Positions 7,974 to 17,114 are shown, numbered from the stretch's first letter. The stretch: DNA of 64,000 bases from an uncultured Oscillospiraceae bacterium (GCA_958448165.1 CAUDCW010000005.1:62001-126000); one strand, 5' to 3'. Program-made: numbers and translations. Notes: generated from the letters alone by a model not told the origin.

Positions 7974-8666
7974 TTATGCATTTGCACTGTTTGCAATTTG
8001 AATGTATATCTCCTCGGGTATCATCGGTGTGTTTATTTTGCCCCATGTGTCAGGCGAAATAACGCCGTCAGCCGCATATTCACGTCCTGCCTCTCGCAGA
8101 ACATCAAGAAACGGCTTTGTTACCGGCTCTGCCTCCTTAACATTGAACATCGGTGATTCGGGTACAGTTATTATTGTTGATTTATCATCGCCGAACATCA
8201 GCTTGAATTCCGTAACCATCGCTTCAAAATTGTTTTTTCCGCTCGGGAAACCGCAGCCGCAAATCATAACATAGCTTGTTTTTGAAAAATCGTGATCACT
8301 GATATGCTCGTAATGTTCGCCTACCTTTTCCATCATCATCGAGGAAAGCGGCATTGTTCTGTCGATAAGTGCCTTTAAATGTGCCGGCATACCGTAGCAA
8401 TAAAGCGGAAAGCTCCATATTATTATATCTGCGTTCAATATTTCTTCGAGGATTTCTTTCATATCATCTTTGATAACGCAGGTGCCGCCGTTGCGCTTGC
8501 ACACAAAACAACCTCGGCAGAATCCAATATTCTTATCAATTGCATTGATTATACTGACATCAAATTTATCTGCGCTGTTCATTCCGTCCAGAAAAGCACG
8601 GGTCATATGCATGGTATCACTTGCGTTTCGTTTTGGAGACCCGTTGAATACAAGAACTTTTTTCAT
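7974..8666 (-). CDS. Flavodoxin-fold NAD(P)H-dependent FMN oxidoreductase
   Basis: The 230-residue protein begins KVLVFNGSPKRNASDT, the phosphate-binding loop of the NADPH-dependent FMN reductase/iron-sulfur flavoprotein family. CRGCFVCKR at about 49-57 supplies closely spaced cysteines seen in the iron-sulfur flavoprotein branch. IIWSFPLYCYGMPAHLKAL is the conserved FMN-side segment. It probably reduces a small molecule or quinone. It closes the LytTR-DUF3021-ABC operon, 21 bases after the permease gene. Confidence 0.85.
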   Translation of the reverse strand: MKKVLVFNGSPKRNASDTMHMTRAFLDGMNSADKFDVSIINAIDKNIGFCRGCFVCKRNGGTCVIKDDMKEILEEILNADIIIWSFPLYCYGMPAHLKALIDRTMPLSSMMMEKVGEHYEHISDHDFSKTSYVMICGCGFPSGKNNFEAMVTEFKLMFGDDKSTIITVPESPMFNVKEAEPVTKPFLDVLREAGREYAADGVISPDTWGKINTPMIPEEIYIQIANSANA

Positions 8667-8687
8667 TTTGATTACCTCTTTTCATTT

Positions 8688-9581
8688 TCAGTTTTTACGT
8701 TTTAATACGTTCAGCAGAATATACGCTGCAATTAATACTACAACCGAACCGCCGATAATCATATACATAACAGGCTGTTCGACCTTGTCGCCGAAGAAAT
8801 AAAAGTTGCAGTCAATTGCGTCCTTGATTGCGTTTATTCCCTCAGACGGCAGTCCGATATTTGACAGCTCATCAAGTGCACCGTTCATTATATGGTTGCG
8901 GATAAGAGAAGTGCCGTATGTTCCGGGCAGGAAGGATAAAACCTTCTGCAAGCCGTCACTGAATTCAGAAATAGGCATATACGCTCCGCAGATGAAGCCG
9001 TAGCCGGCACTGATAATTGTTCCGACAGCAGTCATCTGTCCCTGTGACGATAAGAAGCAATTTACAATGCTTGACAAAGCCGTGCCGAACATCACGAGTA
9101 AGAATACATCAGCAAAAATCAGCAGAACATCTGAAAAAGTTATATACCAACCGCTGCTTGCAAGATAAATAAATCCTACGGCTGTGGCTAAAACGCAGAT
9201 GATGAGCGTAGAAATTGCCGTTGAAATATAGTAGCTGAGAGCAAGTATGGAACGCTTGACCGGAGTCATTGTCAAATCACTTCTCGCTCCTGTCACTTTG
9301 TCCTGAACCATAAGCATATTCGACATAAAAGAAACTGTTACACAGCAAACCGCCAGAAGCGACGACAGCAGCTGACCGCCGACAAGAGCGTTGATTATTC
9401 CGTCCGGAGCATTCAACTCAACAGGAATAACAGATTCAAAGGTCCTTTGAAAGATACTGCCAAGAAATGTCACATACAGAACCAGTAAAATCACCGGCGT
9501 AATAAGCGATGTAAAGAACATACCCTTATCTCTGAAAAATAATTTTGTGTTTCTGCGAATAAGTGCTGATAACGAACTCAT
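8688..9581 (-). CDS. ABC-2 type transporter permease
   Basis: The 297-residue protein has a first helix near 24-46, a large external loop, and a bundle of five helices from about 100 to 290, the ABC-2 membrane layout. It starts four bases inside the end of the ATPase gene (ATGA overlap), so the two are translated together as one exporter. The cargo could be a drug, peptide or lipid; related cassettes next to LytTR-DUF3021 regulators often export toxic compounds. Confidence 0.9.
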   Translation of the reverse strand: MSSLSALIRRNTKLFFRDKGMFFTSLITPVILLVLYVTFLGSIFQRTFESVIPVELNAPDGIINALVGGQLLSSLLAVCCVTVSFMSNMLMVQDKVTGARSDLTMTPVKRSILALSYYISTAISTLIICVLATAVGFIYLASSGWYITFSDVLLIFADVFLLVMFGTALSSIVNCFLSSQGQMTAVGTIISAGYGFICGAYMPISEFSDGLQKVLSFLPGTYGTSLIRNHIMNGALDELSNIGLPSEGINAIKDAIDCNFYFFGDKVEQPVMYMIIGGSVVVLIAAYILLNVLKRKN

Positions 9582-10492
9582 TTCTGCTCACCTCCCATAA
9601 GTCTTTTGCCGGTAACGGCAAGGAATACATCGTCCATCTTTCCTTTGGTTATTTCATAGTCATTGAATATACCGGGATATTTCAGTATCAATTCAGTTGC
9701 GGTTTTTGTGTCCGGAACTGACACACGGTAAGCATCACGAAGCGCTTCATACGGCAGCTCAAGCTGTTTTACCTGCTGTTCCGATATATTGTAAAGAGTT
9801 ATAAAATCGCCTGTATAGCTGTTTTTCAGCTCAAGCGGAGTGCCCTGTGCCGAGATTTTGCCGCTGTCAAGAATAATTACATAATCGGCGTCTGCCGCCT
9901 CCTCCATATAGTGCGTTGTCAGGAATACAGTCATATTTTCCTGAAGGCGAAGCTGCGACACAACGCTCCATACAGTTTTTCTCGTCTGCGGGTCAAGACC
10001 CGTTGTCGGCTCGTCGAGAATCATAATTTGCGGCTTGTGCAAAAGCGCCCTTGCGATATCAATTCTTCTGCGCTGACCGCCTGACAGCTTGCCGACAGTA
10101 CGCTTCAGAATATCTTTGAAATCAAGCAACTTAGAAAGCTCGCTGAGTCTTTGCTTGAATGCATTTCCCGTTATACCATACAAGGCTGCACGGCTTTTGA
10201 GATTGTCATAAACCGATAAGGATTTGTCGAGAACAGAATTCTGAAATACGACACCAAGATCGCATTTTATTTTATCAACGCTTTTATCAAGGTCAGCGCC
10301 GTTGATGATGACCTTGCCGCTGTCCTTGCCAAGCTGACCGCACATAATTGAAATTGTTGTACTTTTGCCTGCGCCGTTAAGACCCAAGAAAGCGAACAGC
10401 TCACCTTTTTTAACACGAAAGCTTAAATCCTGAACAGCTTTGACATCGCCGAAGCTTTTATTTAAGTTACTTATCTCAATAATATTACTCAT
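9578..10492 (-). CDS. ABC transporter ATP-binding protein
   Basis: The 304-residue protein has Walker A GLNGAGKST at about 37-45, a Q-loop VFQNSVLD, the signature LSGGQRRR, Walker B IMILDEPTTGLD and the H-loop TTHYMEE. The C-terminal extension of about 80 residues is typical of DrrA/CcmA-like exporters. It pairs with the ABC-2 permease downstream and overlaps both neighbours by four bases. Confidence 0.95.
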   Translation of the reverse strand: MSNIIEISNLNKSFGDVKAVQDLSFRVKKGELFAFLGLNGAGKSTTISIMCGQLGKDSGKVIINGADLDKSVDKIKCDLGVVFQNSVLDKSLSVYDNLKSRAALYGITGNAFKQRLSELSKLLDFKDILKRTVGKLSGGQRRRIDIARALLHKPQIMILDEPTTGLDPQTRKTVWSVVSQLRLQENMTVFLTTHYMEEAADADYVIILDSGKISAQGTPLELKNSYTGDFITLYNISEQQVKQLELPYEALRDAYRVSVPDTKTATELILKYPGIFNDYEITKGKMDDVFLAVTGKRLMGGEQK

Positions 10493-10929
10493 TTTTTAGT
10501 TCTCTCCTCTCTTCTGCTTTTTAGTTTTTCGTTTATGGCGTCTGCTGTACGCCTGTCGCTTAAGTAGGTTACAAACCGCACAAATACGTCAACAACAAGA
10601 ATAATTAAAACCATAAAACAACCGCTTAAAAAATCACCATACATTCCGATGCGGTAGCCGAGTATCATTAAAATCACCTCAAGCAAAACAGTGTGAATTG
10701 CGGTGCGTATCCAGAATTGCTTTCTGCTCAGCTCGTTTTTAGAATAATACACAAGCGTTATCAAATCAGCCGCCAGCGAAAACAAAGCCACCTGCCACAA
10801 ATATTCGGTTGGCAGCGACTTTATCGGCGGATTAGAAAGGCTGACAAAAAGTATTGTTGCAAACATTGAGCCCGTGTATATTGTAAAGAACTGCGATATC
10901 AGCAGACTTGTCATTGAATTTTTATTCAT
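10489..10929 (-). CDS. DUF3021 family four-helix membrane protein
   Basis: The 146-residue protein has four predicted membrane helices and a basic C-terminus (KLKSRREERTKK). DUF3021 proteins sit beside LytTR regulators and are thought to be small membrane partners that tune them, as in LytTR regulatory systems of streptococci. Here the gene lies between the LytTR regulator and the ABC exporter genes and overlaps the ATPase gene by four bases. Confidence 0.82.
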   Translation of the reverse strand: MNKNSMTSLLISQFFTIYTGSMFATILFVSLSNPPIKSLPTEYLWQVALFSLAADLITLVYYSKNELSRKQFWIRTAIHTVLLEVILMILGYRIGMYGDFLSGCFMVLIILVVDVFVRFVTYLSDRRTADAINEKLKSRREERTKK

Positions 10930-10959
10930 CGTATCAAAAACTCCCTTCTTTATATGACG

Positions 10960-11397
10960 TCATATGCCCATACGCTTTTTAAGCTCGCTGACATACTGCC
11001 GTGATACTACTGTTTTTTCTCCGTTCAAAAGTGTTGCCTCAAATCTGCCGGAAAGCGACGGTGTGATGTAGTCAATTTTATCCGCATTCAACACCATTGA
11101 CTTTGCCGCCCTGAAAAAGCTTGTATCAGAGCTTTGCAGTTCAAATTCATAGAGCTTTAAGCGGCTTTCATATACCTCGTCCTTACAATAAATAAAGGAT
11201 TTATTGTCAACAACCTCGAAATAATATATCTCGTCAAGGCTCAGCTTGTGTATCGCACCCGCTTTATAACCGACTATACCTTTTGGCGTTGATTTAAGCT
11301 CTTGCAGCATTTTAACCGTATCGGAGTTGATGCTGTGACATCGCACGATTATTTCTTCTTCGGCTTCGTTGCTGATTTCCTCAATCGTAATCTTCAT
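10960..11397 (-). CDS. LytTR-domain DNA-binding regulator without receiver domain
   Basis: The 145-residue protein (ATG at 11397, GGAGGG seven bases upstream) has a short N-terminal region and a C-terminal LytTR domain from about residue 45, containing HKLSLDEIYYFEVVDNKSFIY-type strands and the end motif RQYVSELKKRMGI. There is no response-regulator receiver, so control is probably through the adjacent DUF3021 membrane protein. It is the first gene of the operon and likely regulates the exporter and itself. Confidence 0.9.
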   Translation of the reverse strand: MKITIEEISNEAEEEIIVRCHSINSDTVKMLQELKSTPKGIVGYKAGAIHKLSLDEIYYFEVVDNKSFIYCKDEVYESRLKLYEFELQSSDTSFFRAAKSMVLNADKIDYITPSLSGRFEATLLNGEKTVVSRQYVSELKKRMGI

Positions 11398-11511
11398 ACC
11401 TCTGCCCTCCTTGATTATAAGCATAACCGATTGAATCTGATATGTAAATACAAAAATTGTAAGCTGTCAAAAATCGGCGGTAAGATGTAAAATAAGCTTT
11501 ATATAATTAAA

Positions 11512-11557
11512 GCTGCTGCAAACGGTCGGTATATTTTTGTCCGCTGTTTGCAACAGC
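11512..11557 (+). terminator. Terminator-like hairpin upstream of the LytTR operon
   Basis: GCTGCTGCAAACGG pairs with CCGCTGTTTGCAACAGC, followed on the plus strand by CTTTTATTTATTTT. No plus-strand gene precedes it. It could insulate the LytTR promoter region or act on a minus-strand leader. The rest of 11425-11853 holds the MITE-like repeat and nothing else I recognise. Confidence 0.45.
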
Positions 11558-11642
11558 CTTTTATTTATTTTGTTTTTCTGACTTTATCTGAAGATTACTT
11601 TTCGGAATTCCTTTATTCAGGTGATTATACGGCTTCAATTAT

Positions 11643-11819
11643 TAAGGAAACACTGAATAAATCACGCTGAAAGCTGTTTGCACATCTTCCCCCCCATATT
11701 TTCCGTCAGCCTGACCAAAAAATTCTCGTAATGCGACAGCATTACTGCGGTTTATTTGTCCAACCTGACGAAAAATCTGACGGCGCAATATGCACAAACG
11801 ATTAATCAGTGTTTCCTTA
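11643..11819. repeat. MITE-like palindromic element, full copy
   Basis: This 177-bp element has terminal inverted repeats (TAAGGAAACACTGAATAAATC at one end, the complement of GATTAATCAGTGTTTCCTTA at the other). A central hairpin, GTAATGCGACAGCATTAC, and inner inverted segments CCGTCAG/CTGACGG lie between. It is nearly identical to the copy at 15312 and has no coding capacity. It lies just upstream of the endonuclease IV gene. Confidence 0.85.
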
Positions 11820-11895
11820 AATAATCCTTAAAAATCTTTTATTTTTTCAAGTTTTGCTGTATTATATAAGCAAAATAAAAACAAGGAATGATTTT

Positions 11896-12726
11896 ATGGT
11901 TATAGGCTGTCATTTATCCGTATCAAAGGGATTTGCCGCAATGGGCAGACAGGCACTGTCTATCGGTGCAAACACCTTTCAGTTTTTCACAAGAAATCCC
12001 CGAGGCGGAAAAGCAAAGGAAATTGACGAAAAAGACGTTGAGGAGCTTAAAAGGCTGCTGCTTGAAAATAAATTCGGCACAATACTCGCTCACGCGCCAT
12101 ACACGCTGAACCCCTGTTCAAAGGACGAAAAAACCCGTGAATTTGCGCTTCAGACTATGACTGATGATTTAAAGAGAATGGAGTATTTACCGGGAAATCT
12201 TTATAACTTTCACCCCGGAAGTCATACCGGACAGGGTGTTGACAAGGGAATAGAGCTTATCAGCGCACAGCTTAACGCTGTTCTGACAGAGGATATGAAC
12301 ACAACGGTTCTTCTTGAAACAATGGCGGGAAAAGGCAGTGAGGTCGGTTCAAAATTTGAGGAGCTTAAGTCGATAATCGACAAAACAAGGCTGAATCAAA
12401 AGCTTGGAGTCTGCCTTGACACCTGCCACGTTTTTGACGCCGGCTATGACATTGTAAACAACCTTGACGGTGTGCTTGAAGAGTTTGACCGGATTGTAGG
12501 AATTGAAAGGCTCAAGGCTGTTCACTTAAACGACAGTATGAATTACCTCGGCTGTCACAAGGACAGGCACCAGAAAATCGGTTTGGGCGGAATAGGACTT
12601 GACGCTTTTAAAAGAATCATCAATCACCCGTCGCTTAAAAATCTGCCGTTCTTCCTTGAAACTCCGAACGAGCTTGACGGCTACGCCGAGGAGATACGAG
12701 TGCTAAGAGGACTTTATAACAAATAA
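11896..12726 (+). CDS. nfo: Deoxyribonuclease IV (AP endonuclease)
   Basis: The 276-residue TIM-barrel enzyme cuts DNA 5' to abasic sites in base-excision repair using three zinc ions. Seen motifs are GCHLSVSKGF at the start, NFHPGSHTG (zinc His), LLETMAGKGSEVG (zinc Glu), GVCLDTCHVFDAGYD and VHLNDSMNYLGCHKDRHQKIG. The ATG at 11896 is preceded by AAGGAATG and matches the family N-terminus; an upstream in-frame ATG at 11854 would add an atypical leader. Single-gene unit with its own terminator. Confidence 0.96.
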   Translation: MVIGCHLSVSKGFAAMGRQALSIGANTFQFFTRNPRGGKAKEIDEKDVEELKRLLLENKFGTILAHAPYTLNPCSKDEKTREFALQTMTDDLKRMEYLPGNLYNFHPGSHTGQGVDKGIELISAQLNAVLTEDMNTTVLLETMAGKGSEVGSKFEELKSIIDKTRLNQKLGVCLDTCHVFDAGYDIVNNLDGVLEEFDRIVGIERLKAVHLNDSMNYLGCHKDRHQKIGLGGIGLDAFKRIINHPSLKNLPFFLETPNELDGYAEEIRVLRGLYNK

Positions 12727-12731
12727 AACAA

Positions 12732-12773
12732 GGGACTACAGTAACAACGGTATAAACCGAAAGCTGTAGTCCC
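12732..12773. terminator. Bidirectional terminator after nfo
   Basis: GGGACTACAG pairs with CTGTAGTCCC between the convergent nfo and uppP genes; A/T-rich runs flank both sides. Confidence 0.85.
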
Positions 12774-12782
12774 AAATATTTA

Positions 12783-13643
12783 TTATTTAAAAAGCAACGG
12801 AGTCAGGCACAAAACCAATGCGCCAAGTGCTATTCTGTACCAGCCAAAAATCTTGAAGTCGTGTTTTTTGATATAGCTCATAAGGAACTTGATTACAACG
12901 ACAGACACCGCAAAGGCTACTACCATTCCGACAGCAAGCGAGATAAGCTCTGCACTTGTAAAGCCGAAGCCTGAATTCAGGAAATACTTGAGCAGCTTAA
13001 AGCCGCTTGCACCGAGCATTGTCGGGATTGCAAGGAAGAATGTATATTCGGCTGCTGTTGTTCTTGAAATACCAAGCAGTAAAGCGCCGATGATTGTAGC
13101 ACCCGAGCGTGAGGTTCCGGGTATCATCGCAAGAGCCTGAAAAACGCCGATTATAAGAACACTCTGATATGATATCTCGGTTATGGAATTCACCTTTGGA
13201 ACTCTCTTTTTGTTCCATGTTTCAATCACTATAAACCCGATACCGTAAACAATAAGCATTGCGGCTATTACATACGGAGCATAAAGATATTCGGTTATCA
13301 AATCGTCAAACAAAAATCCAAGCACCGCCGCAGGCAGACAGCCGACAATCACCTTTGCCCACATACTCAGAATACTGCGCTCCAGCACAATTGAGTGTCC
13401 CGATGAATGCTTGAGCTTTTGGACTTTCAGCGGCCAGAGCTGTTTCCAGAATATAACAATAACAGCCAGAATTGCGCCGAACTGAATGACAACAAGGAAC
13501 ATATCCTTGAAAGCCTGCGTCATATCCATTTTCATAAATTCGTCAACAAGCAGCATATGACCTGTGCTGCTTATCGGAAGCCACTCGGTTATTCCCTCGA
13601 TAATACCCTGAAAAATAACCTTCAGCAGTTCTATTATATCCAT
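12783..13643 (-). CDS. uppP: Undecaprenyl-diphosphate phosphatase
   Basis: The 286-residue integral membrane enzyme recycles undecaprenyl pyrophosphate to the lipid carrier for peptidoglycan and other envelope polymers, and gives bacitracin tolerance. It shows the UppP/BacA motifs QGIIEGITEWLPISSTGH near 12-29 and PGTSRSGATIIGALLLGISR near 174-193, plus eight or so helices. Single gene between nfo and coaX. Confidence 0.96.
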   Translation of the reverse strand: MDIIELLKVIFQGIIEGITEWLPISSTGHMLLVDEFMKMDMTQAFKDMFLVVIQFGAILAVIVIFWKQLWPLKVQKLKHSSGHSIVLERSILSMWAKVIVGCLPAAVLGFLFDDLITEYLYAPYVIAAMLIVYGIGFIVIETWNKKRVPKVNSITEISYQSVLIIGVFQALAMIPGTSRSGATIIGALLLGISRTTAAEYTFFLAIPTMLGASGFKLLKYFLNSGFGFTSAELISLAVGMVVAFAVSVVVIKFLMSYIKKHDFKIFGWYRIALGALVLCLTPLLFK

Positions 13644-13719
13644 CTTTTACCTGCCTCTCTGTATTTTAATTTTTTTCGGAGCAATGCTGCAAAGTGTTGC
13701 AGCATTCCCCGATGTTTCC

Positions 13720-14487
13720 TTAATTATTTTTATCGTAAAGTATTTTAAGTCCTTTTATAAGCAAATCGTTATCTACAATAATATTACGCTTGCAAAACGG
13801 AATTATGCTACCTGAAAGTCCGCCCGTTGCAACAACTGTGGTGTGCTCCTGAAGCTCGTTTTCGATTCTCTCAACAACGCCGTCAACCATAGCTGCATTT
13901 GCAAATATTGCACCGCTTTTCATACAGTCAACAGTATTTTTACCGATGATTTTTTTTGGTGCTTCAATGCTGATTTTCGGTAACTGTGAGGTTCGTGCCG
14001 TCAGAGCTTCCTGAGAAATTTTCACTCCGGGTATTATCATACCGCCGAGATAGTTTTTGTTTTTGTCAATCACAGAAACGGTTGTAGCTGTGCCCATATC
14101 AAAAATAATAATCGGCGGCTTGTATTCATCAAGTGCAGCAATAGCGTCAACAACCTGGTCGCTTCCAAGCTGTGCCGGATTATCGAGCAGAATGTTAAGG
14201 CCCGTCTTAAGTCCCGGTCCGACTACGAGCGGTGTTACACCGGCAATGAAGCTTACAGCCTTTTTCAGAATTGTCACAAGCGGCGGAACAACGGACGACA
14301 TTATAGCACCGCTGATTCTTTTTATATCTATGCCGCCTATTTCGAGAAGAGTTTTAAATTCAACAGCATACTGATACTCGGTTTTGCTGTGGTCTGTTGC
14401 AACTCTTGCCTCATAAACTATTTTATTATTGTCGTCAATACAGCCGAGAACTATGTTTGTGTTGCCGGCATCAAGAGCCAGAATCAT
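13720..14487 (-). CDS. coaX: Type III pantothenate kinase
   Basis: The 255-residue enzyme phosphorylates pantothenate in the first step of CoA synthesis. The N-terminus LALDAGNTNIVLG is the ASKHA phosphate-1 loop, and GPGLKTGLNI, GSDQVVDAIAAL and FDMGTATTVSVID are CoaX hallmarks. It lies 28 bases after the ECF S-component gene on the same strand, with coaBC divergent from them, forming a pantothenate-to-CoA cluster. Confidence 0.96.
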   Translation of the reverse strand: MILALDAGNTNIVLGCIDDNNKIVYEARVATDHSKTEYQYAVEFKTLLEIGGIDIKRISGAIMSSVVPPLVTILKKAVSFIAGVTPLVVGPGLKTGLNILLDNPAQLGSDQVVDAIAALDEYKPPIIIFDMGTATTVSVIDKNKNYLGGMIIPGVKISQEALTARTSQLPKISIEAPKKIIGKNTVDCMKSGAIFANAAMVDGVVERIENELQEHTTVVATGGLSGSIIPFCKRNIIVDNDLLIKGLKILYDKNN

Positions 14488-14515
14488 ATAATCACCTTTA
14501 CTTTTTATTTTCTCA

Positions 14516-15160
14516 TTAAATCCTGTGTTTCTTTTTGATTTTAAAAAGCACCTTGCAGATTACACAGGTCAGAACTGCCGCCGTTATCGCCTCAAGCACA
14601 CCGTTGACGCCGATAATGCCGAGAATAACGCCAAGCAGAGCGTCATATGAAATTTCCTTTGCCTTGGCATAGCTTTCGCCAAAGAAAAGATATATCATTC
14701 CCATAACAAGGATTGTGTTTGTCATTGCACCACAGATTCCGGCTGTAATAAGCGAAACGGTTTCCTTGCCTTTTATTTTATTTAATAGTTTTATTACGCC
14801 CTTATAAACAAAATAAGGCACAACACCGACAAGAATTCTCGGAACAAAGCAGATTACAAGACTAAGCGGATTTCCGCCAAGACCTGCGCCCTCGAAAAAC
14901 GGAGTGAACACAAAGGATGTTACAGTTGGGGTTAAGGTGTTTGAAATAAGGCTTGTCAGGCCGAAAACGCCGCCGAGAACCGCTCCCATTTTAGGTCCGA
15001 GAACAATTGAGCCGATAATAACGGGAACGTGAATAATTGTTGCACGTGTTACGCCAAGCGGAATATACCCGATGCCGGGAATAAAAGCAAGCAGAATAAT
15101 AAGCGAACTGAAAAGCGCAAGCTGGGCTGTTTGCAGGGATTTTTTGCCGTTGTCGGACAT
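14516..15160 (-). CDS. ECF transporter S component, probably for pantothenate
   Basis: The 214-residue membrane protein has six helices and the S-component pattern AQLALFSSLIILLAFIPGIG plus a small-residue-rich first helix that contacts the T subunit. The pairing with coaX and the facing coaBC indicates pantothenate as substrate (PanT-like). The general EcfA/EcfT module is not in the window and must be shared from elsewhere. Substrate assignment rests on context. Confidence 0.85.
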   Translation of the reverse strand: MSDNGKKSLQTAQLALFSSLIILLAFIPGIGYIPLGVTRATIIHVPVIIGSIVLGPKMGAVLGGVFGLTSLISNTLTPTVTSFVFTPFFEGAGLGGNPLSLVICFVPRILVGVVPYFVYKGVIKLLNKIKGKETVSLITAGICGAMTNTILVMGMIYLFFGESYAKAKEISYDALLGVILGIIGVNGVLEAITAAVLTCVICKVLFKIKKKHRI

Positions 15161-15278
15161 AAATTAATTCCTCCTGCCGATAAATATAATTTCAAAAGCT
15201 TAATTCATGAATCTGAATTTAGCTTTTATATTATGCACTATAAAAGTAAAAAAGGCAAGTTTTTGGCAATATTTTTTC

Positions 15279-15308
15279 TTTACAATTTTGTATTTACCTT
15301 GATATAAT
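15279..15308 (+). promoter_or_regulatory. Candidate promoter upstream of coaBC
   Basis: TTTACA, an 18-bp spacer and TATAAT end just before the MITE-like copy at 15312. If used, the whole repeat would be transcribed in the coaBC leader. Apart from this promoter and the repeat, 15161-15561 holds nothing I recognise. Confidence 0.5.
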
Positions 15309-15311
15309 ATA

Positions 15312-15486
15312 AAGGAAACACTGAACAAATCACGCTGAAAGCTGTTTGCACATCTTGCTTGCATATTTCCCGTCAGCCTGACCAAAAAATCCTCGTAATG
15401 CGACAGCATTACTGCGGTTTATTTGTCCAACCTGACGAAAAATCTGACGGCGCAATCTGCACAAACGATTTATTCAGTGATTCCTA
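15312..15486. repeat. MITE-like palindromic element, second full copy
   Basis: About 175 bp, nearly identical to the copy at 11643, with the same AAGGAAACACTGAA start, GTAATGCGACAGCATTAC centre and TTCAGTGATTCCT end. It lies in the leader region of coaBC. Confidence 0.85.
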
Positions 15487-15561
15487 AAGTAAAGACAATG
15501 TATCGGCAGTCTTGATTTTAAGTACACAATCAGGATATCTGACCTACGAAAGGAAATTACT

Positions 15562-16758
15562 ATGCTTAAAAATAAAACGGTTATTCTCGGCGTCAGCGGC
15601 GGCATCGCCGCATATAAAATTCCCAATCTTGCACGACTTCTTGTAAAGCAGGGCTGTGACGTTCACGTTCTTATGACAGAAAATGCTACAAAGTTCATTA
15701 CCGAGGAAACATTTGAGGCGTTAACTTCAAACAAATGCATTGTTGACACCTTTGACAGGAATCATCCGTATGAAATTAAGCACATATCGCTTGCTCGAAA
15801 GGCTGATTATGTGCTTATTGCTCCTGCAACGGCAAATGTTATCGGCAAAATTGCAAACGGAATTGCCGATGATATGCTGACAACAACCGTTATGGCGTGC
15901 AAATGTCCCGTTGCAATTGCCCCGGCGATGAACACAAATATGTATGAAAATCCGATTGTTCAGGACAACCTGAGAAAGCTTGAAAAATTCGGATACACTA
16001 TAATTGAGCCAAATGTAGGAAATCTTGCCTGCAGAGTCGTGGGAGCAGGCAAAATGCCCGAGCCGCAGGAGCTTTACACATATATCGAGCGTGAGCTTGC
16101 CTTTGAAAAGGATTTAGTAGGACTTAAACTGCTTGTTACCGCAGGACCGACAATCGAGCCGATTGACCCTGTCAGATATCTGACAAACCATTCCTCCGGC
16201 AAGATGGGTTATGCTATTGCAAAGGCAGCAATGCTCAGAGGTGCAAGCGTTACTCTTGTCAGCGGAAGATGCTCGCTTGAGCCTGTCCCCTTTGTCGATA
16301 TCGTTAATATTACCACCGCCGAGGATATGTTCAATGCTGTTACTTCACGCGCAGATGAGCAGGATATTATAATTAAGGCTGCCGCTGTAGCAGACTACAC
16401 TCCCGAGTTTGTCAGCGATCAGAAAATCAAGAAATCCGACGATGATATGAGCATAAAATTAAAGCGCACAAAGGATATCTTGAAATACATCGGAGAGCAC
16501 AGACGCGACGGACAATTCATCTGCGGCTTTGCGATGGAAACCGAGAATATGCTTGAAAACGCAAGAAAAAAGCTTAAAAGTAAAAATATAGATATGATAG
16601 CCGCAAACAATGTTAAGGTGTCGGGTGCAGGCTTTGAACATGATACAAATGTTCTGAGCCTGATAACAAAGGACAGCGAAATTCAGCTTGAGCTTATGAG
16701 CAAATTTGATTGCGCCAACAGATTGCTTGATGAAATAATCAGACTCAAGGAGCATTAA
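15562..16758 (+). CDS. coaBC: Bifunctional phosphopantothenoylcysteine decarboxylase/phosphopantothenate-cysteine ligase
   Basis: The 398-residue enzyme makes 4'-phosphopantetheine in two steps. The N-terminal flavoprotein CoaC half (1-190) shows GVSGGIAAYKIPNLARLL, the active-site His in HPYEIKHISLA, PAMNTNMYENP and the substrate-clamp Cys in ACRVVGAGKMPEP. The C-terminal CoaB half shows TAGPTIEPIDPVRYLTNHSS and the catalytic Lys segment IKKSDD. A GAAAGGA site precedes the ATG. Full family length. Confidence 0.96.
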   Translation: MLKNKTVILGVSGGIAAYKIPNLARLLVKQGCDVHVLMTENATKFITEETFEALTSNKCIVDTFDRNHPYEIKHISLARKADYVLIAPATANVIGKIANGIADDMLTTTVMACKCPVAIAPAMNTNMYENPIVQDNLRKLEKFGYTIIEPNVGNLACRVVGAGKMPEPQELYTYIERELAFEKDLVGLKLLVTAGPTIEPIDPVRYLTNHSSGKMGYAIAKAAMLRGASVTLVSGRCSLEPVPFVDIVNITTAEDMFNAVTSRADEQDIIIKAAAVADYTPEFVSDQKIKKSDDDMSIKLKRTKDILKYIGEHRRDGQFICGFAMETENMLENARKKLKSKNIDMIAANNVKVSGAGFEHDTNVLSLITKDSEIQLELMSKFDCANRLLDEIIRLKEH

Positions 16759-16768
16759 CGATATTCCG

Positions 16769-16948
16769 ATGACGGGATATACTCACATAGCTATCAGTGC
16801 GGGTGACATCAATGAAGCTAATTCAATAACCGCAAGAATAAGAAACGACGGATATCGTGTGATAAGCGAGCCGAGGACCACAGGCGACGGATATTATGAA
16901 AGCTGTATTCATGACAATGAGGGAAACATCATTGAAATCGCCGTCTGA
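16769..16948 (+). pseudogene. C-terminal remnant of a VOC (glyoxalase/bleomycin-resistance) protein
   Basis: A 59-residue reading frame starting MTGYTHIAISAGDIN and containing EPRTTGDGYYESCIHD matches the last half of a VOC-fold lyase/dioxygenase-like protein, including the conserved TGDGYYES turn and a terminal NIIEIAV strand. The N-terminal half is absent and coaBC ends only ten bases earlier, so a deletion probably fused it to this place. No convincing RBS. Confidence 0.8.
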
Positions 16949-17024
16949 TTTAAGAAATTTGAGAGATAAATATTATTCATTGGCAAAAAAATAACGATAA
17001 AAAAACAAAAACTTAAAAAAAGAC

Positions 17025-17053
17025 TTGACAATCACGGCCAAAACAGATATAAT
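17025..17053 (+). promoter_or_regulatory. Promoter of the His-Lys-Gln tRNA cluster
   Basis: TTGACA, exactly 17 bp, TATAAT: a consensus sigma-A promoter about 60 bases before tRNA-His. Confidence 0.9.
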
Positions 17054-17114
17054 ACTTAAGGCGTTAAGGGAACGACAGTTTTTTAAAGCCTTTCTTTTTC
17101 GCCTTTATATATAT

